A DNA stretch of 64,000 bases from Skermanella mucosa (lineage in GTDB: Bacteria; Pseudomonadota; Alphaproteobacteria; Azospirillales; Azospirillaceae): positions 5,540,501-5,604,500 of the forward strand of contig NZ_CP086106.1 of assembly GCF_016765655.2 (NCBI RefSeq), read 5' to 3'. The notes below the pieces were generated by a model that did not search any database, had not been told where the DNA came from, and saw only the letters and a program-made list of their open reading frames with translations. Below are positions 1 to 9,632 of the stretch, piece by piece. Numbering within the stretch: the first letter of the stretch is position 1; the number at the start of each line of letters is the position of its first letter. The translations under genes and the position numbers were made by a program.

Positions 1-1
1 C

Positions 2-235
<234 letters not shown>

Positions 236-252
236 GCTCCGTTCCAAGAGAC

Positions 253-346
253 GCCTTCCCCCGTCCCCCTTCCGCTCCCCCCGGAAGGCCGAAGGTCCCC
301 GGTCGTTCCTCCCCTGTCCTCCAGGGGACCCGGGACGGGGGAAGGC
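253..346 (+). promoter_or_regulatory. Predicted three-way-junction RNA between cbbL and cbbS
   Basis: Three perfect helices can be drawn in the 152-base gap. P1 is 15 bp, 253-267 paired with 332-346. P2 is 7 bp, 268-274 with 282-288, and starts directly after the 5' strand of P1. P3 is 7 bp, 294-300 with 324-330, and ends one base before the 3' strand of P1. Together they form a closed three-way junction. The ribosome-binding site of cbbS (about 373-379) lies outside it. Likely roles are mRNA stabilisation or differential L:S expression, but the function is inferred. An alternative 6-bp hairpin (310-315/323-328) competes with P3. Confidence 0.6.
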
Positions 347-387
347 TTCCCCGCCTGTTCGCCGCGAACCCAAGAAGGACCATTCCC

Positions 388-804
388 ATGCGCCTGACCC
401 AGGGTCAGTTCTCGTTCCTTCCCGACCTGACGGACGACGAGATCAAGCAGCAGATCACCTACGCGCTCAGTCAGGGCTGGGCCGTCGCGATCGAATCGAC
501 CGACGATCCCCACCCCCGCAACACCTATTGGGACATGTGGGGCACCCCGATGTTCGACATCGCCGATGCCGCCGGCGTGATGATGGAGGTAAAGGCCTGC
601 CGCAAGGCGAACAAGGGCAAGTACATCAAGGTGCTGGCCTTCGACGCCGGCAAGGGCTTCGAAAGCATCCGCATGTCCTTCATCATCGACCGCCCGGACG
701 AGGAGAAGGGCTTCGAGCTGGTCCGCGCCGAGGGACCCGGCCGCCAGGTCAACTACACCGTCCGAAGCTACGCGACCGAGAAGCCCACGGGCGCACGGTA
801 CTGA
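388..804 (+). CDS. cbbS: RuBisCO small subunit, form IC
   Basis: This 138-residue protein is the small subunit of the RuBisCO hexadecamer (L8S8). It begins [19 protein letters not shown] and contains the [13 protein letters not shown] segment characteristic of small subunits. At 138 residues it is longer than green-type bacterial small subunits. This matches red-type proteins, which carry a C-terminal hairpin extension, here ending in [17 protein letters not shown]. The start ATG is preceded by AAGAAGGACC at good spacing. It follows cbbL after a structured 152-base gap and precedes cbbE by 12 bases. Confidence 0.95.
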   Translation: MRLTQGQFSFLPDLTDDEIKQQITYALSQGWAVAIESTDDPHPRNTYWDMWGTPMFDIADAAGVMMEVKACRKANKGKYIKVLAFDAGKGFESIRMSFIIDRPDEEKGFELVRAEGPGRQVNYTVRSYATEKPTGARY

Positions 805-816
805 GGGAGCGGCACC

Positions 817-1527
817 ATGAGCAGCGGCGGCTTCCGGATCGCCCCCAGCATCCTGTCGGCCGACTTCGCCCGGCTGGGCGAAGAGGTCGAGAACGTCATC
901 GCGGCGGGAGCGGACATCGTCCATTTCGACGTGATGGACAACCACTACGTTCCCAACCTGACCATCGGGCCGCTCGTCTGCGAAGCGATCCGGCCCCGCA
1001 CCCGCGCTCCGATCGACGTCCACCTCATGGTCAAGCCGGTGGACGCGCTGGTGCCGATGTTCGCCAAGGCGGGCGCCGACATCATCTCGTTCCACCCGGA
1101 AGCGTCGGAGCATGTGGACCGTACCCTGGCGCTGATCCGGGACCATGGCTGCAAGGCGGGGCTGGCCTTGAACCCGGCCACCCCGCTCCAGCACCTGGAC
1201 CACGTGATGGATCGGCTCGACCTGATCCTGGTCATGTCGGTCAACCCGGGCTTCGGCGGCCAGGGCTTCATCCCCGAGGCCCTGGCCAAGATCGCCCTGA
1301 TCCGCCGCCGGATCGACTGCCACGCGGCGGAAAGCGGGCGGGAGATCTGGCTGGAGGTGGACGGCGGCATCAAGGCCGGCAACATCCGCGCCGTCGCGGA
1401 AGCCGGGGCCGACACCTTCGTCGCCGGCTCCGCGATCTTCGGCGCCCGCGGAACGGACGGCTCCTACCGGGAGGTGCTGGCCGACTTGCGCAACGCCCTG
1501 GAACCGGCAGCGCGGAGGGCGGCATGA
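817..1527 (+). CDS. cbbE: Ribulose-phosphate 3-epimerase
   Basis: A 236-residue TIM-barrel enzyme interconverting D-ribulose 5-phosphate and D-xylulose 5-phosphate in the regenerative part of the Calvin cycle. Visible family motifs are [16 protein letters not shown] near the N terminus, [17 protein letters not shown] (metal-ligand His and Asp), [16 protein letters not shown] and the phosphate-binding EVDGGI...[13 protein letters not shown] region. Length is normal for the family. It lies between cbbS and cbbX, and its last four bases overlap the cbbX start (ATGA), indicating translational coupling. It could also serve the pentose phosphate pathway, but the location makes it the operon copy (cbbE). 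Confidence 0.95.
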   Translation: MSSGGFRIAPSILSADFARLGEEVENVIAAGADIVHFDVMDNHYVPNLTIGPLVCEAIRPRTRAPIDVHLMVKPVDALVPMFAKAGADIISFHPEASEHVDRTLALIRDHGCKAGLALNPATPLQHLDHVMDRLDLILVMSVNPGFGGQGFIPEALAKIALIRRRIDCHAAESGREIWLEVDGGIKAGNIRAVAEAGADTFVAGSAIFGARGTDGSYREVLADLRNALEPAARRAA

Positions 1528-2411
1528 CCGCGCTGGCAACGGACACCCGGACATCCGTCGATCTCGACGCGCTGTACGCCGCGTCGAACATCGGCGAGAT
1601 CCTGGACCAGCTCGACCGCGAACTGGTCGGCCTCGTCCCCGTCAAGGCCCGCATCCGCGAGATCGCGGCCCTGCTGCTGATCGACCAGGCGCGCCGGCAA
1701 CTCGGCCTCGCGACCGACCCGCCGTCGCTGCACATGAGCTTCACCGGCAATCCCGGCACGGGCAAGACGACGGTCGCCCGGCGCATGGCCGGCATCCTGC
1801 ACCGCCTGGGCTATATCCGCCGCGACCATGTGGTCTCGGTGACCCGCGACGACCTGGTCGGCCAGTATATCGGCCACACCGCGCCGAAGACCAAGGAAGC
1901 CCTGAAGAAGGCCATGGGCGGCGTGCTGTTCATCGACGAGGCCTATTATCTCTACCGGCCCGAGAACGAGCGCGACTACGGGCAGGAGGCGATCGAGATC
2001 CTGCTCCAGGTGATGGAGGACCACCGCGACGACCTCGTGGTCATCCTGGCCGGCTACAAGGACCGGCTGGAAACCTTCTTCTCCAGCAATCCGGGCATGG
2101 GATCGCGCATCGCCCACCACGTGGATTTCCCGGACTTCCGGTCGGACGAGCTGTTCGACATCGCGGAATCCATGACGGGATCGATGCATTACCGCCTGTC
2201 CGGCGGGGCCGCCGCCGCCCTGCGGGAATATATCGAGCGCCGCATGGAGCAGCCCCGCTTCGCCAACGCCCGCTCGATCCGCAACGCGCTGGACCGCGCC
2301 CGCCTGCGCCAGGCCAACCGGCTGTTCGCCCGGGGCGGCGTGCTCGACGCCGATACGCTTCAGACCATCGAGGAGGCCGACATCCGCGCCAGCCGCGTCT
2401 TTACTCAATAG
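1524..2411 (+). CDS. cbbX: CbbX, AAA+ activase of red-type RuBisCO
   Basis: A 295-residue AAA+ ATPase. Red-type activases of this family form hexamers that pull on the C-terminal tail of the large subunit to release inhibitory sugar phosphates. Walker A GNPGTGKT lies at about 75-82 and Walker B VLFIDEA at 134-140. A conserved pore-loop region ([19 protein letters not shown], about 109-127) and an arginine-finger region ([17 protein letters not shown]) follow. The start ATG overlaps the cbbE stop. The family is activated by RuBP, so the gene would make fixation responsive to substrate. Length and motifs are complete. Confidence 0.96.
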   Translation: MTALATDTRTSVDLDALYAASNIGEILDQLDRELVGLVPVKARIREIAALLLIDQARRQLGLATDPPSLHMSFTGNPGTGKTTVARRMAGILHRLGYIRRDHVVSVTRDDLVGQYIGHTAPKTKEALKKAMGGVLFIDEAYYLYRPENERDYGQEAIEILLQVMEDHRDDLVVILAGYKDRLETFFSSNPGMGSRIAHHVDFPDFRSDELFDIAESMTGSMHYRLSGGAAAALREYIERRMEQPRFANARSIRNALDRARLRQANRLFARGGVLDADTLQTIEEADIRASRVFTQ

Positions 2412-2473
2412 CCTCGCTACGCTTACAAACAAAAGCAAACAATAAGAACGACGATTTCCCAGGGAGAAGTCAC

Positions 2474-3580
2474 ATGCCGCATCGCAGCATGACGTTCGCG
2501 AAGTTCATCATCGAGGACCAGCGCCGACGCGGCGGTCCGGACGCCGAACTGACCGCGCTGCTGAACGATGTCCAGACCGCCTGCAAGCTGATCGGGATCA
2601 CCGTGTCGCGCGGGCCGCTCCACAAGCACCGGACCGCTCCCGGCACCGTCCCCGGGATCAACGTCCATGACGAGGAGCAGAAGCCCCTCGACGTGACCGC
2701 CAACGAGATCATGCTGGATACCTGCAGCTGGGGCGGCAAGGTCCGCGGCATGGCGTCGGAGGAGATGGCCGAGTTCTACGCCGTCCCGCCGCCGCACCGG
2801 AAGGGCCGCCACCTGCTGGTGTTCGACCCGCTCGACGGCTCCTCCAACATCGACGTCAACGTGACGGTCGGCACCATCTTCTCGATCCTGCGGGCACCGC
2901 CGGGCGACGCCGACCCGACCGAAGCCGACTTCCTGCGGCCGGGCACCGAGCAGGTGGCGGCGGGCTTCGCGCTCTACGGCCCGACCACCATGATCGTGGT
3001 CACCCTGGGCGCCGGCGTCCACGGCTTCACCCTGGACCGCGAGGTCGGCAACTTCATCCTGACCCATCCCGACATGCGCGTGCCGGAGGAGACCGGCGAG
3101 TTCGCGGTCAACATGTCCAACGAGCGCTATTGGGAGCCCCCGGTCCGGCGCTACGTGGAGGAATGCGTCCAGGGCCAGGCGGGCCCCCGGGGCAAGGACT
3201 TCAACATGCGCTGGATCGCCTCGCTGGTCGCCGAGGTCTACCGCATCCTGATCCGGGGCGGGCTGTTCATGTATCCATGGGACACCCGCGACGTCTCCAG
3301 GCCGGGCCGCCTGCGCCTCCTCTACGAGGCCAACCCCATGGCGATGATCCTGGAGCAGGCGGGGGGCGCCGCCTCCACCGGCCGGGAACGCATCCTGGAC
3401 ATGGTGCCGACGGCGCTCCACCAGCGGGTGCCGCTGATCCTGGGCTCCAAGGCCGAGGTCGAGCGCATCGTCCGCTACCACGAGGCCCACGACCGGGGCG
3501 AGGACGCGGTGTTCGACTCGCCCCTGTTCAACACCCGCTCGCTGTTCCGCCTGCCGGCCGGCGCAGCAGGAGGTTCATGA
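2474..3580 (+). CDS. cbbF: Class I fructose-1,6-bisphosphatase
   Basis: A 368-residue enzyme hydrolysing fructose 1,6-bisphosphate to fructose 6-phosphate. In cbb operons this family often also acts on sedoheptulose 1,7-bisphosphate. The class I metal-binding signature FDPLDGSSNID is at 117-127. Other family segments are MRWIASLVAEVYRILIRGGLFMYP and GRLRLLYEANPMAMILEQAGG. The start is preceded by a strong AGGGAGAAG. It begins 62 bases after cbbX and ends 4 bases before cbbP, so the pair is very likely co-transcribed. All key motifs appear intact. Confidence 0.95.
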   Translation: MPHRSMTFAKFIIEDQRRRGGPDAELTALLNDVQTACKLIGITVSRGPLHKHRTAPGTVPGINVHDEEQKPLDVTANEIMLDTCSWGGKVRGMASEEMAEFYAVPPPHRKGRHLLVFDPLDGSSNIDVNVTVGTIFSILRAPPGDADPTEADFLRPGTEQVAAGFALYGPTTMIVVTLGAGVHGFTLDREVGNFILTHPDMRVPEETGEFAVNMSNERYWEPPVRRYVEECVQGQAGPRGKDFNMRWIASLVAEVYRILIRGGLFMYPWDTRDVSRPGRLRLLYEANPMAMILEQAGGAASTGRERILDMVPTALHQRVPLILGSKAEVERIVRYHEAHDRGEDAVFDSPLFNTRSLFRLPAGAAGGS

Positions 3581-3584
3581 TCCC

Positions 3585-4460
3585 ATGTCCGTCAAGCATC
3601 CCATCATCGCCATCACCGGGTCGTCGGGCGCCGGCACCACCACGGTCCGCCATACTTTCCAGCAGATCTTCCGCCGGGAACAGATCACCGCCGCGATCAT
3701 CGAGGGCGACGCCTATCACCGCTACGACCGCGCCGAGATGCGCCGGCGCCTGGCCGAGGCCCAGCGCCAGGAACAGACCAGCTTCAGCCATTTCGGCCCC
3801 GAGGCGAACCTGTTCGAGGAGGTCGAGACCCTGTTCCAGCGCTATGGAGAGACCGGCGCCGGCACGACCCGCAAATACCTGCACAGCGCGGAGGAAGCGG
3901 CGCCCTACGGCCAGGAGCCCGGCACCTTCACCCCGTGGGAACCCCTGCCGGAGCCGACTGACCTGCTGTTCTACGAGGGGCTGCACGGTGCCGTGAAGAC
4001 CGAGACGGTGGACGCCGCCCGCCATGCCGACCTGCTGATCGGCGTCGTGCCGATCATCAACCTGGAATGGATCCAGAAGCTCCACCGGGACAAGATCTCC
4101 CGCGGCCACAGCCAGGAGGCGATCGTCGACACGATCCTGCGGCGGATGCCCGACTACGTGAACTATATCTGCCCGCAGTTCTCGCTGACCGACATCAATT
4201 TCCAGCGGGTGCCGACGGTGGACACGTCCAACCCCTTCATCGCCCGCGATATCCCCAGTGCCGACGAGAGCATGCTGGTGATCCGCTTCCGCAACCCGCG
4301 GGGCATCGACTTCCCCTACCTGCTGTCGATGCTGAAGGACAGCTTCATGTCCCGGCCCAATACCATCGTCTGCCCCGGCGGCAAGATGGCGCTCGCCATG
4401 CAGCTGATCATCACGCCGCTCATTTGGCAGCTCATGGACCGCAAGAAGAAGGCCCACTGA
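3585..4460 (+). CDS. cbbP: Phosphoribulokinase
   Basis: A 291-residue kinase making ribulose 1,5-bisphosphate from ribulose 5-phosphate and ATP, a step specific to the Calvin cycle. The P-loop GSSGAGTT is at about 12-19, followed by [12 protein letters not shown] with the catalytic acidic residue. Further in are FYEGLHG (Walker-B-like) and [10 protein letters not shown]. Length fits the bacterial octameric class I enzyme, which is typically activated by NADH and inhibited by AMP. This regulation is family knowledge and cannot be read from the sequence. It sits between cbbF and cbbT with short gaps. Confidence 0.96.
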   Translation: MSVKHPIIAITGSSGAGTTTVRHTFQQIFRREQITAAIIEGDAYHRYDRAEMRRRLAEAQRQEQTSFSHFGPEANLFEEVETLFQRYGETGAGTTRKYLHSAEEAAPYGQEPGTFTPWEPLPEPTDLLFYEGLHGAVKTETVDAARHADLLIGVVPIINLEWIQKLHRDKISRGHSQEAIVDTILRRMPDYVNYICPQFSLTDINFQRVPTVDTSNPFIARDIPSADESMLVIRFRNPRGIDFPYLLSMLKDSFMSRPNTIVCPGGKMALAMQLIITPLIWQLMDRKKKAH

Positions 4461-4497
4461 AAAGGGCGATCGAAAAAATACCCGCGGAGGAAACGCG

Positions 4498-6528
4498 ATG
4501 ACTGAGACGCTGACCGCCGAGGCCCAGGCCCCGGCGACGGACCGACGTACCCTGGCGAATGCGCTCCGCATACTCGCTATCGACGCGGTGGAGAAGGCCA
4601 AGTCCGGCCATCCCGGCATGCCCATGGGCATGGCCGACATCGCGGAGACCCTGTGGAACCGCCATCTCCGCCACGATCCCGCCGACCCGCGCTGGCCCGA
4701 CCGCGACCGCTTCGTGCTGTCCAACGGCCACGGCTCCATGCTGCTCTACGGGCTGCTGCACCTGACCGGCTACGACCTCCCGCTTGACGAGTTGAAGGGC
4801 TTCCGCCAGCTCCATTCCCGCACCCCCGGCCATCCGGAATGGGGGATCACGCCCGGCGTGGAGACGACTACCGGCCCGCTCGGCCAGGGCATCTGCAACG
4901 CGGTCGGCATGGCGCTGGCCGAACGGCTGCTCGCCGATGAATTCAACCGCCCCGGCCATGTGATCGTCGACCACCGAACATTCGTCTTCGTCGGCGACGG
5001 CTGCCTGATGGAAGGTATCTCCCACGAAGCCTGCTCCCTGGCCGGCACGCTGGGGCTGGAGAAGCTGGTCGTCTTCTACGACGACAACGGCATCTCGATC
5101 GACGGGCATGTCCAGGGCTGGTTCACCGACGATACCCCGGCCCGGTTCGAAGCCTATGGCTGGCGCGTGATCCGCGACGTGGACGGGCACGATCCCGCGG
5201 CCCTGGACGACGCCTTCGCCCGGGCCTTGGCTCCCGACGGCAAGCCCGTCCTGGTCTGCTGCAAGACGGTGATCGGCTGGGGCGCCCCGAAGAAGGCGGG
5301 AACCCACGACGTCCACGGGGCACCCCTCGGCGCCGACGAGACCGCCGCCACCCGGCAGGCCCTCGGCTGGCCCCATCCCGCCTTCGAGATCCCCGCCGAA
5401 ATCCGCGACGCCTGGGACGCCCGTGCGCGCGGCGCCAAGCTCCGGCAGGACTGGCAGCGGCGCTTCGACGCCTACGCCGCCGAGCACCCCGACCTCGCCG
5501 CCGAATTCACCCGCCGCATCGCCGGCCGGCTGCCGGACGATTTCGCCGAGCGTGCCGACGGCTTCATCGCCGCCACGGCGGAAGCGGCCCAGGCCGCAGC
5601 GACACGCAAGTCGTCCCAGCGCGCGATCGAGGCGCTGGCCCCGCTGCTGCCCGAACTGCTCGGCGGCTCCGCCGACCTGACCGGCTCCAACCTGACGAAC
5701 TGGCCGGCCTGCCGGACCGTCTCGGGCACCGGCGGCGGCAACTACGTCCATTACGGCGTGCGCGAGTTCGGCATGACCGCCATCGTCAACGGCATCGCCC
5801 TGCATGGCGGCTACATCCCGTTCGGCGGCACCTTCCTGGTGTTCTCCGACTATTCCAGGAACGCGCTCCGCCTGTCGGCGCTGATGGGGCTGGGCACGAT
5901 CCAGGTCTTCACCCATGACAGCATCGGCCTGGGCGAGGACGGCCCGACCCACCAGCCCATCGAGCACGCGGCCAGCCTCCGCCTGATCCCGAACATGGAT
6001 GTCTGGCGCCCCTGCGACGCGCTGGAGACCGCCGTCGCCTGGCGCGCCGCCGTGGAGCGCCGCGACGGCCCGACCAGCCTGCTGCTCTCGCGCCAGAACC
6101 TGCCCGCCCAGTCGGGAGGCGCCGAACGGGGCCGGGCTGCGGCACGGGGCGGCTACGTCCTGGCGGACCCCGAGGCCGGAACGCCGGAACTGGTCCTGAT
6201 CGCAACCGGCTCCGAGGTTCCCCTGGCGATGGCCGCGCGCGACCTGCTGGCGGCGGACGGCATCGCGGCGCGGGTGGTGTCGATGCCGTCCACCACGGTG
6301 TTCGACCGCCAGGACGCCGCCTACCGGAATGCCGTGCTGGGGACCGGCGTCCCCCGTCTCGCGATCGAGGCCGGCCGCACCGACGGCTGGTGGAAATATG
6401 TCGGGCTGGACGGCGCCGTGATCGGCATCGACCGTTTCGGCGAATCCGCCCCGGCGGAGGCGCTGTTCCCCTTCTTCGGCCTGACGCCCGAGCGCGTCGC
6501 CGAAACCGCCCGCGCGCTGCTCCGATAA
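4498..6528 (+). CDS. cbbT: Transketolase
   Basis: A 676-residue thiamine-diphosphate enzyme moving two-carbon units between sugar phosphates in the regenerative phase. The N-terminal domain has [15 protein letters not shown] (about 36-50) and the ThDP-binding [13 protein letters not shown] beginning near residue 166. The middle domain carries [15 protein letters not shown] and [15 protein letters not shown]. The C-terminal domain includes [10 protein letters not shown] and a final [23 protein letters not shown] stretch typical of transketolases. A GGAGGAAAC motif precedes the ATG. Full length, with no sign of damage. Confidence 0.96.
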   Translation: MTETLTAEAQAPATDRRTLANALRILAIDAVEKAKSGHPGMPMGMADIAETLWNRHLRHDPADPRWPDRDRFVLSNGHGSMLLYGLLHLTGYDLPLDELKGFRQLHSRTPGHPEWGITPGVETTTGPLGQGICNAVGMALAERLLADEFNRPGHVIVDHRTFVFVGDGCLMEGISHEACSLAGTLGLEKLVVFYDDNGISIDGHVQGWFTDDTPARFEAYGWRVIRDVDGHDPAALDDAFARALAPDGKPVLVCCKTVIGWGAPKKAGTHDVHGAPLGADETAATRQALGWPHPAFEIPAEIRDAWDARARGAKLRQDWQRRFDAYAAEHPDLAAEFTRRIAGRLPDDFAERADGFIAATAEAAQAAATRKSSQRAIEALAPLLPELLGGSADLTGSNLTNWPACRTVSGTGGGNYVHYGVREFGMTAIVNGIALHGGYIPFGGTFLVFSDYSRNALRLSALMGLGTIQVFTHDSIGLGEDGPTHQPIEHAASLRLIPNMDVWRPCDALETAVAWRAAVERRDGPTSLLLSRQNLPAQSGGAERGRAAARGGYVLADPEAGTPELVLIATGSEVPLAMAARDLLAADGIAARVVSMPSTTVFDRQDAAYRNAVLGTGVPRLAIEAGRTDGWWKYVGLDGAVIGIDRFGESAPAEALFPFFGLTPERVAETARALLR

Positions 6529-6574
6529 ATCGAAAACCGACACCGGAAAACAGAAGAACTCCACGGAGGAAACC

Positions 6575-7621
6575 ATGGCTCTCGTCGCGATGCGCCAGCT
6601 GCTGGACCACGCCGCCGAACACGGCTACGGCCTGCCCGCCTTCAACATCAACAACATGGAGCAGATCCGCGCGATCATGCTGGCGGCCGACGCCTGCGAC
6701 AGCCCGGTGATCCTCCAGGCCTCGGCGGGCGCCCGCAAATACACCGGCGAGGCCTTCCTGCGCCATATGGTGGAGGCCGCGGTCGAGACCTGGCCGCACA
6801 TCCCGATCGTGCTCCACCAGGACCACGGCGCCAGCCCGGCAGTGTGCCAGCGCTCGATCCGCTCGGGCTTCACCAGCGTCATGATGGACGGCTCCCTGCG
6901 GGAGGACATGAAGACGCCGGCCAGCTTCGAATACAATGTCCGGGTGACCCGGCGGGTGGTGGAGATGGCCCACCCCGTCGGCGTCTCGGTCGAGGGCGAG
7001 CTGGGCTGCCTGGGATCGCTGGAGACCGGCCAGGCCGGGGAGGAGGACGGCTCCGGCGCCGAGGGCACCCTGGGCCGCGACCAGCTGCTGACCGATCCCG
7101 ACCAGGCGGCCGACTTCGTCCAGGCCACGGGGGTGGACGCGCTGGCGATCGCGATCGGCACCAGCCACGGCGCCTACAAGTTCTCCCGCCGCCCGACCGG
7201 CGATATCCTGGCGATCGACCGCATCCGGGAGATCCACGCCCGCCTGCCCAACACCCACCTGGTGATGCACGGCTCCTCCTCCGTGCCGCAGGAATGGCTG
7301 GACGTCATCCGCGAGCATGGCGGCGAGATCAAGGAAACCTACGGCGTCCCGGTCGAGGAGATCCAGAAGGGCATCCGCTACGGTGTCCGCAAGGTCAACA
7401 TCGACACCGACATCCGCCTCGCCATGACCGGCGCGGTCCGCCGTCTTCTGTCCCAGAAGCCCGACGAGTTCGACCCCCGCAAATTCTTCGCCGCCGCCCT
7501 GACCGCCGCCAGCGACCTCTGCCGCGCCCGGTTCGAGGCGTTCGGCAGCGCCGGCCAGGCGTCAAGGATCAGGCCGATGACGATGGAGCGGGTGGCGGAG
7601 AGCTACATGGTCGCGGCGTGA
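6575..7621 (+). CDS. cbbA: Class II fructose-1,6-bisphosphate aldolase, Calvin-cycle subtype
   Basis: A 348-residue zinc-dependent aldolase joining dihydroxyacetone phosphate with glyceraldehyde 3-phosphate (and, in this subtype, erythrose 4-phosphate). The HQDHG motif with candidate Zn and catalytic residues is at 81-85. [28 protein letters not shown] and [13 protein letters not shown] follow in the family order. The ATG is preceded by ACGGAGGAAACC. It is the last gene of the visible operon. A convergent toxin-antitoxin pair begins 43 bases downstream. No cbbG, cbbK or cbbZ follows, so those functions must be encoded elsewhere. Confidence 0.95.
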   Translation: MALVAMRQLLDHAAEHGYGLPAFNINNMEQIRAIMLAADACDSPVILQASAGARKYTGEAFLRHMVEAAVETWPHIPIVLHQDHGASPAVCQRSIRSGFTSVMMDGSLREDMKTPASFEYNVRVTRRVVEMAHPVGVSVEGELGCLGSLETGQAGEEDGSGAEGTLGRDQLLTDPDQAADFVQATGVDALAIAIGTSHGAYKFSRRPTGDILAIDRIREIHARLPNTHLVMHGSSSVPQEWLDVIREHGGEIKETYGVPVEEIQKGIRYGVRKVNIDTDIRLAMTGAVRRLLSQKPDEFDPRKFFAAALTAASDLCRARFEAFGSAGQASRIRPMTMERVAESYMVAA

Positions 7622-7664
7622 GGGGGGACGGCTCTATCGGTATCGCCAGGGAAAGGCCGATGCC

Positions 7665-8075
7665 CTATTCCCCCGCGCCGACCAAAGGCACATGCTCCAG
7701 CTTCGCCGCCCGCGTCAGCGCGTCGTCCAGGGTCGCCAAGGGCGCCGCCTCCCGCTGTGCAAGCTCCAGATAGGCAGCATCATAGACGGTCAGGCGATGG
7801 CGTCGCGCAAGGCGCAGCACGGACGCGCTGTCGGCAAGGTGGTCGAGCCTGATCGGCAATTCGGACAGCAGGGCCAAGGCCCGCGTTGTCTTCTCACCGT
7901 CCATGCGCCACCGGCGTTCATTGACGATGAACAAGTTGCGCATCTCGAACCACCATAAACCGGGAGCCAGCGCGTGGTCTTCTACAAGGCGCTCGAACGC
8001 GGCCGCCGCGATGTCGTGCCCCTCGTCGGAAAGCAGCCAGCTTGCGGCGATCGACGCGTCGATGACGAAAGGCAT
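7665..8075 (-). CDS. vapC: VapC-type PIN-domain toxin
   Basis: A 136-residue PIN-domain protein. The family cleaves RNA, often initiator tRNA or rRNA, when freed from its antitoxin. The acidic active-site set is complete: D6 in FVIDAS, E44 in FEMRN, D99 in YDAAYLELA and D117 in LATLDDA. Its start overlaps the antitoxin stop by one base (TGATG), the usual coupled arrangement. It lies convergent to cbbA. The target RNA cannot be predicted from sequence. Confidence 0.9.
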   Translation of the reverse strand: MPFVIDASIAASWLLSDEGHDIAAAAFERLVEDHALAPGLWWFEMRNLFIVNERRWRMDGEKTTRALALLSELPIRLDHLADSASVLRLARRHRLTVYDAAYLELAQREAAPLATLDDALTRAAKLEHVPLVGAGE

Positions 8076-8320
8076 CAGTAGTTGTGCCCCTCATGGCGCG
8101 CCGACAGGATTTCCTCGACTGAAAGGCGGGGCATGGTCTGGCGGAAAGCGGCGATCCGATCCATGGTCTTGCGGATCTCCGCTGCCCGGTTATCGACCTC
8201 GGGTACGATCCTGGCGATGGGGCGGCCGTGCCGGGTGATGATGACCGTTTCCCCGCGCTCGACCTCGTCGAGGATCTGAGGCAGGCGAGCCTTTACCTCG
8301 GAGGATTGGATTTTCCTCAC
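8075..8320 (-). CDS. vapB: Phd/YefM-type antitoxin partner of the PIN toxin
   Basis: An 81-residue antitoxin beginning MRKIQSSEVKARLPQILDEV and containing GETVIITRHGRPIARIVPE, the Phd/YefM DNA-binding fold. The C-terminal part (RLSVEEILSARHEGHNY) is the likely toxin-binding tail. It is the first gene of the pair, so it should bind its own promoter and repress it, as is usual for the family. A GGAGG-free but purine-rich stretch precedes the start. Complete, with no truncation. Confidence 0.88.
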   Translation of the reverse strand: MRKIQSSEVKARLPQILDEVERGETVIITRHGRPIARIVPEVDNRAAEIRKTMDRIAAFRQTMPRLSVEEILSARHEGHNY

Positions 8321-8834
8321 GGCGACCGTCCTTCCGAAATTTCGGGCTTGTCAATCTGACCGGTCCAAATCTAGCAGAATCGAAGCAAGCAACGAAGCGG
8401 ATAAGGAGCCGGCGCATCGGGACCGCCCTCGCTTGCACGCAAAATCAGTGGCCTCGGGACTGCCTGCCGCGCGTCTCTCGGAACTTGGGTTCGCTGTTCG
8501 ACTGCCATCTCAACACCCCCCGCACGGCTGCTACGGAAAGATCGATCTGCCGCCGGTGCGCCCGGTGGTAAGATAGGTCGACCGGTGCGCCGGCCATTAC
8601 CCGATTGCCCATGTTGCAGCGGCGTCACCCTGGCCCCGGTGCCCGAGGGCGGCTCGCCTTTCGGGGTGTCAATCCTGGTGGTGGCGCTGTGTCCGCGCTT
8701 TGTTCAGGTGCTCAGCTATGGCCGTTGCTTACGCCCGATCGAAGAAATCCGCAGGTTAAAGTGGTTTGGTTCGTCGCAAGAAGTACTCGCCAGATTATCC
8801 TGAACGTCCACCGGCAAAAGGTCCGGGTCCCGCA

Positions 8835-9032
8835 TCAATCGAGTTGCATCGCGTACTGGTAAAGAAGCTGCCAGTCCGGCTTTTCGGTTATGCGGTTGTT
8901 GATGACAGACGATATGTCGGCTGCCGTGCGGACACCCGAATTGACATGGATTTCCGAAGACGCGTTCGCTCTGGCGGCTTGCAGTTCGCGGATGAATTGG
9001 CTGTTGCTCTTCTTTATGTCGGCCAACTTCAT
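8835..9032 (-). CDS. Possible 65-residue hypothetical protein
   Basis: A short frame starting MKLADIKKSNSQFIREL and ending WQLLYQYAMQLD. Its composition looks protein-like (amphipathic, mixed charge, no arginine/proline excess). The third codon position is GC-rich, though less so than in the large genes. A GGGGAAGAG stretch lies about 12 bases before the ATG. No family is recognised and there are no predicted membrane segments. It lies in the gene-poor stretch and has no clear operon partner, so it could also be a relic. Confidence 0.4.
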   Translation of the reverse strand: MKLADIKKSNSQFIRELQAARANASSEIHVNSGVRTAADISSVINNRITEKPDWQLLYQYAMQLD

Positions 9033-9170
9033 CGGTCGCGCTCTTCCCCAAAACTTCACATGCAGGATACCACTTTCGACGCAGGATTAGCAGTGGAACG
9101 GCAGATCGGTCAAAGGGTTTCAGGTGAGCCAGGCCGCCGCATCGATGCGGTTGCTTCCCCTCGCCCGCAC

Positions 9171-9199
9171 GCAAAAAGGGCGGGGTTGCCCCCGCCCTT
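9171..9199 (-). terminator. Rho-independent terminator on the minus strand
   Basis: A perfect 10-bp stem (9176-9185 with 9190-9199) with a 4-base loop. On the minus strand it is followed by a run of five T (complement of 9173-9177). It lies about 440 bases beyond the end of uxaC and could end read-through from the uronate operon. Confidence 0.6.
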
Positions 9200-9632
9200 C
9201 CTGGGAATATTCTGTTGCTAGGCCATTCCAGCCCCGCCTAGTTTCACCACGGCCACCGTTAGGCAGCTACGCGGAGATCCTGAGCATTGTGGTTGTCATT
9301 TGCGACATTCACAAGTTGTCGGACGAGCCTTTCCCCGAAGGGATCAGCGGGCGTACCTCACCCAACGTCTAAACGACCCTTATTCACCCACGTCGATCCT
9401 AATTCGCCCCCATCGGACAAGCCCTCACTCCGCAGAGGTTTGGCCTGATGGCCCGCAGGCCATGCCCCGCTCATCACGAGGTCTTTTGGTGGAGGCGGGG
9501 GGCATTGCAGCCCCCGTCCGCCAGGTCTTATATGATCGCAGTCTCGGACGGCCCGAGGGCCGCCCTGCAACGCTATCCTCTAGATAAGCCTTGGCGGCGG
9601 GATTCGCAAGCCCTTCCCGGGACCGGCCAGCC

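Larger units (their letters stand above)
8321..9632. other. Gene-poor stretch between vapBC and uxaC
   Basis: About 1.3 kb with lower and more uneven GC than its neighbours. No recognisable family is seen on either strand. It holds one possible short gene on the minus strand (8835-9032), one terminator-like hairpin (9176-9199) and several short GC-rich inverted repeats near 9440-9530. The frames that can be opened elsewhere have random-looking composition. It may be decayed accessory DNA next to the toxin-antitoxin pair, but this is only an inference. Confidence 0.5.

Noticed and set aside
8605-8862. Plus-strand frames in the gene-poor stretch considered as genes
   Set aside because: Random-looking composition, no family and no ribosome-binding site.
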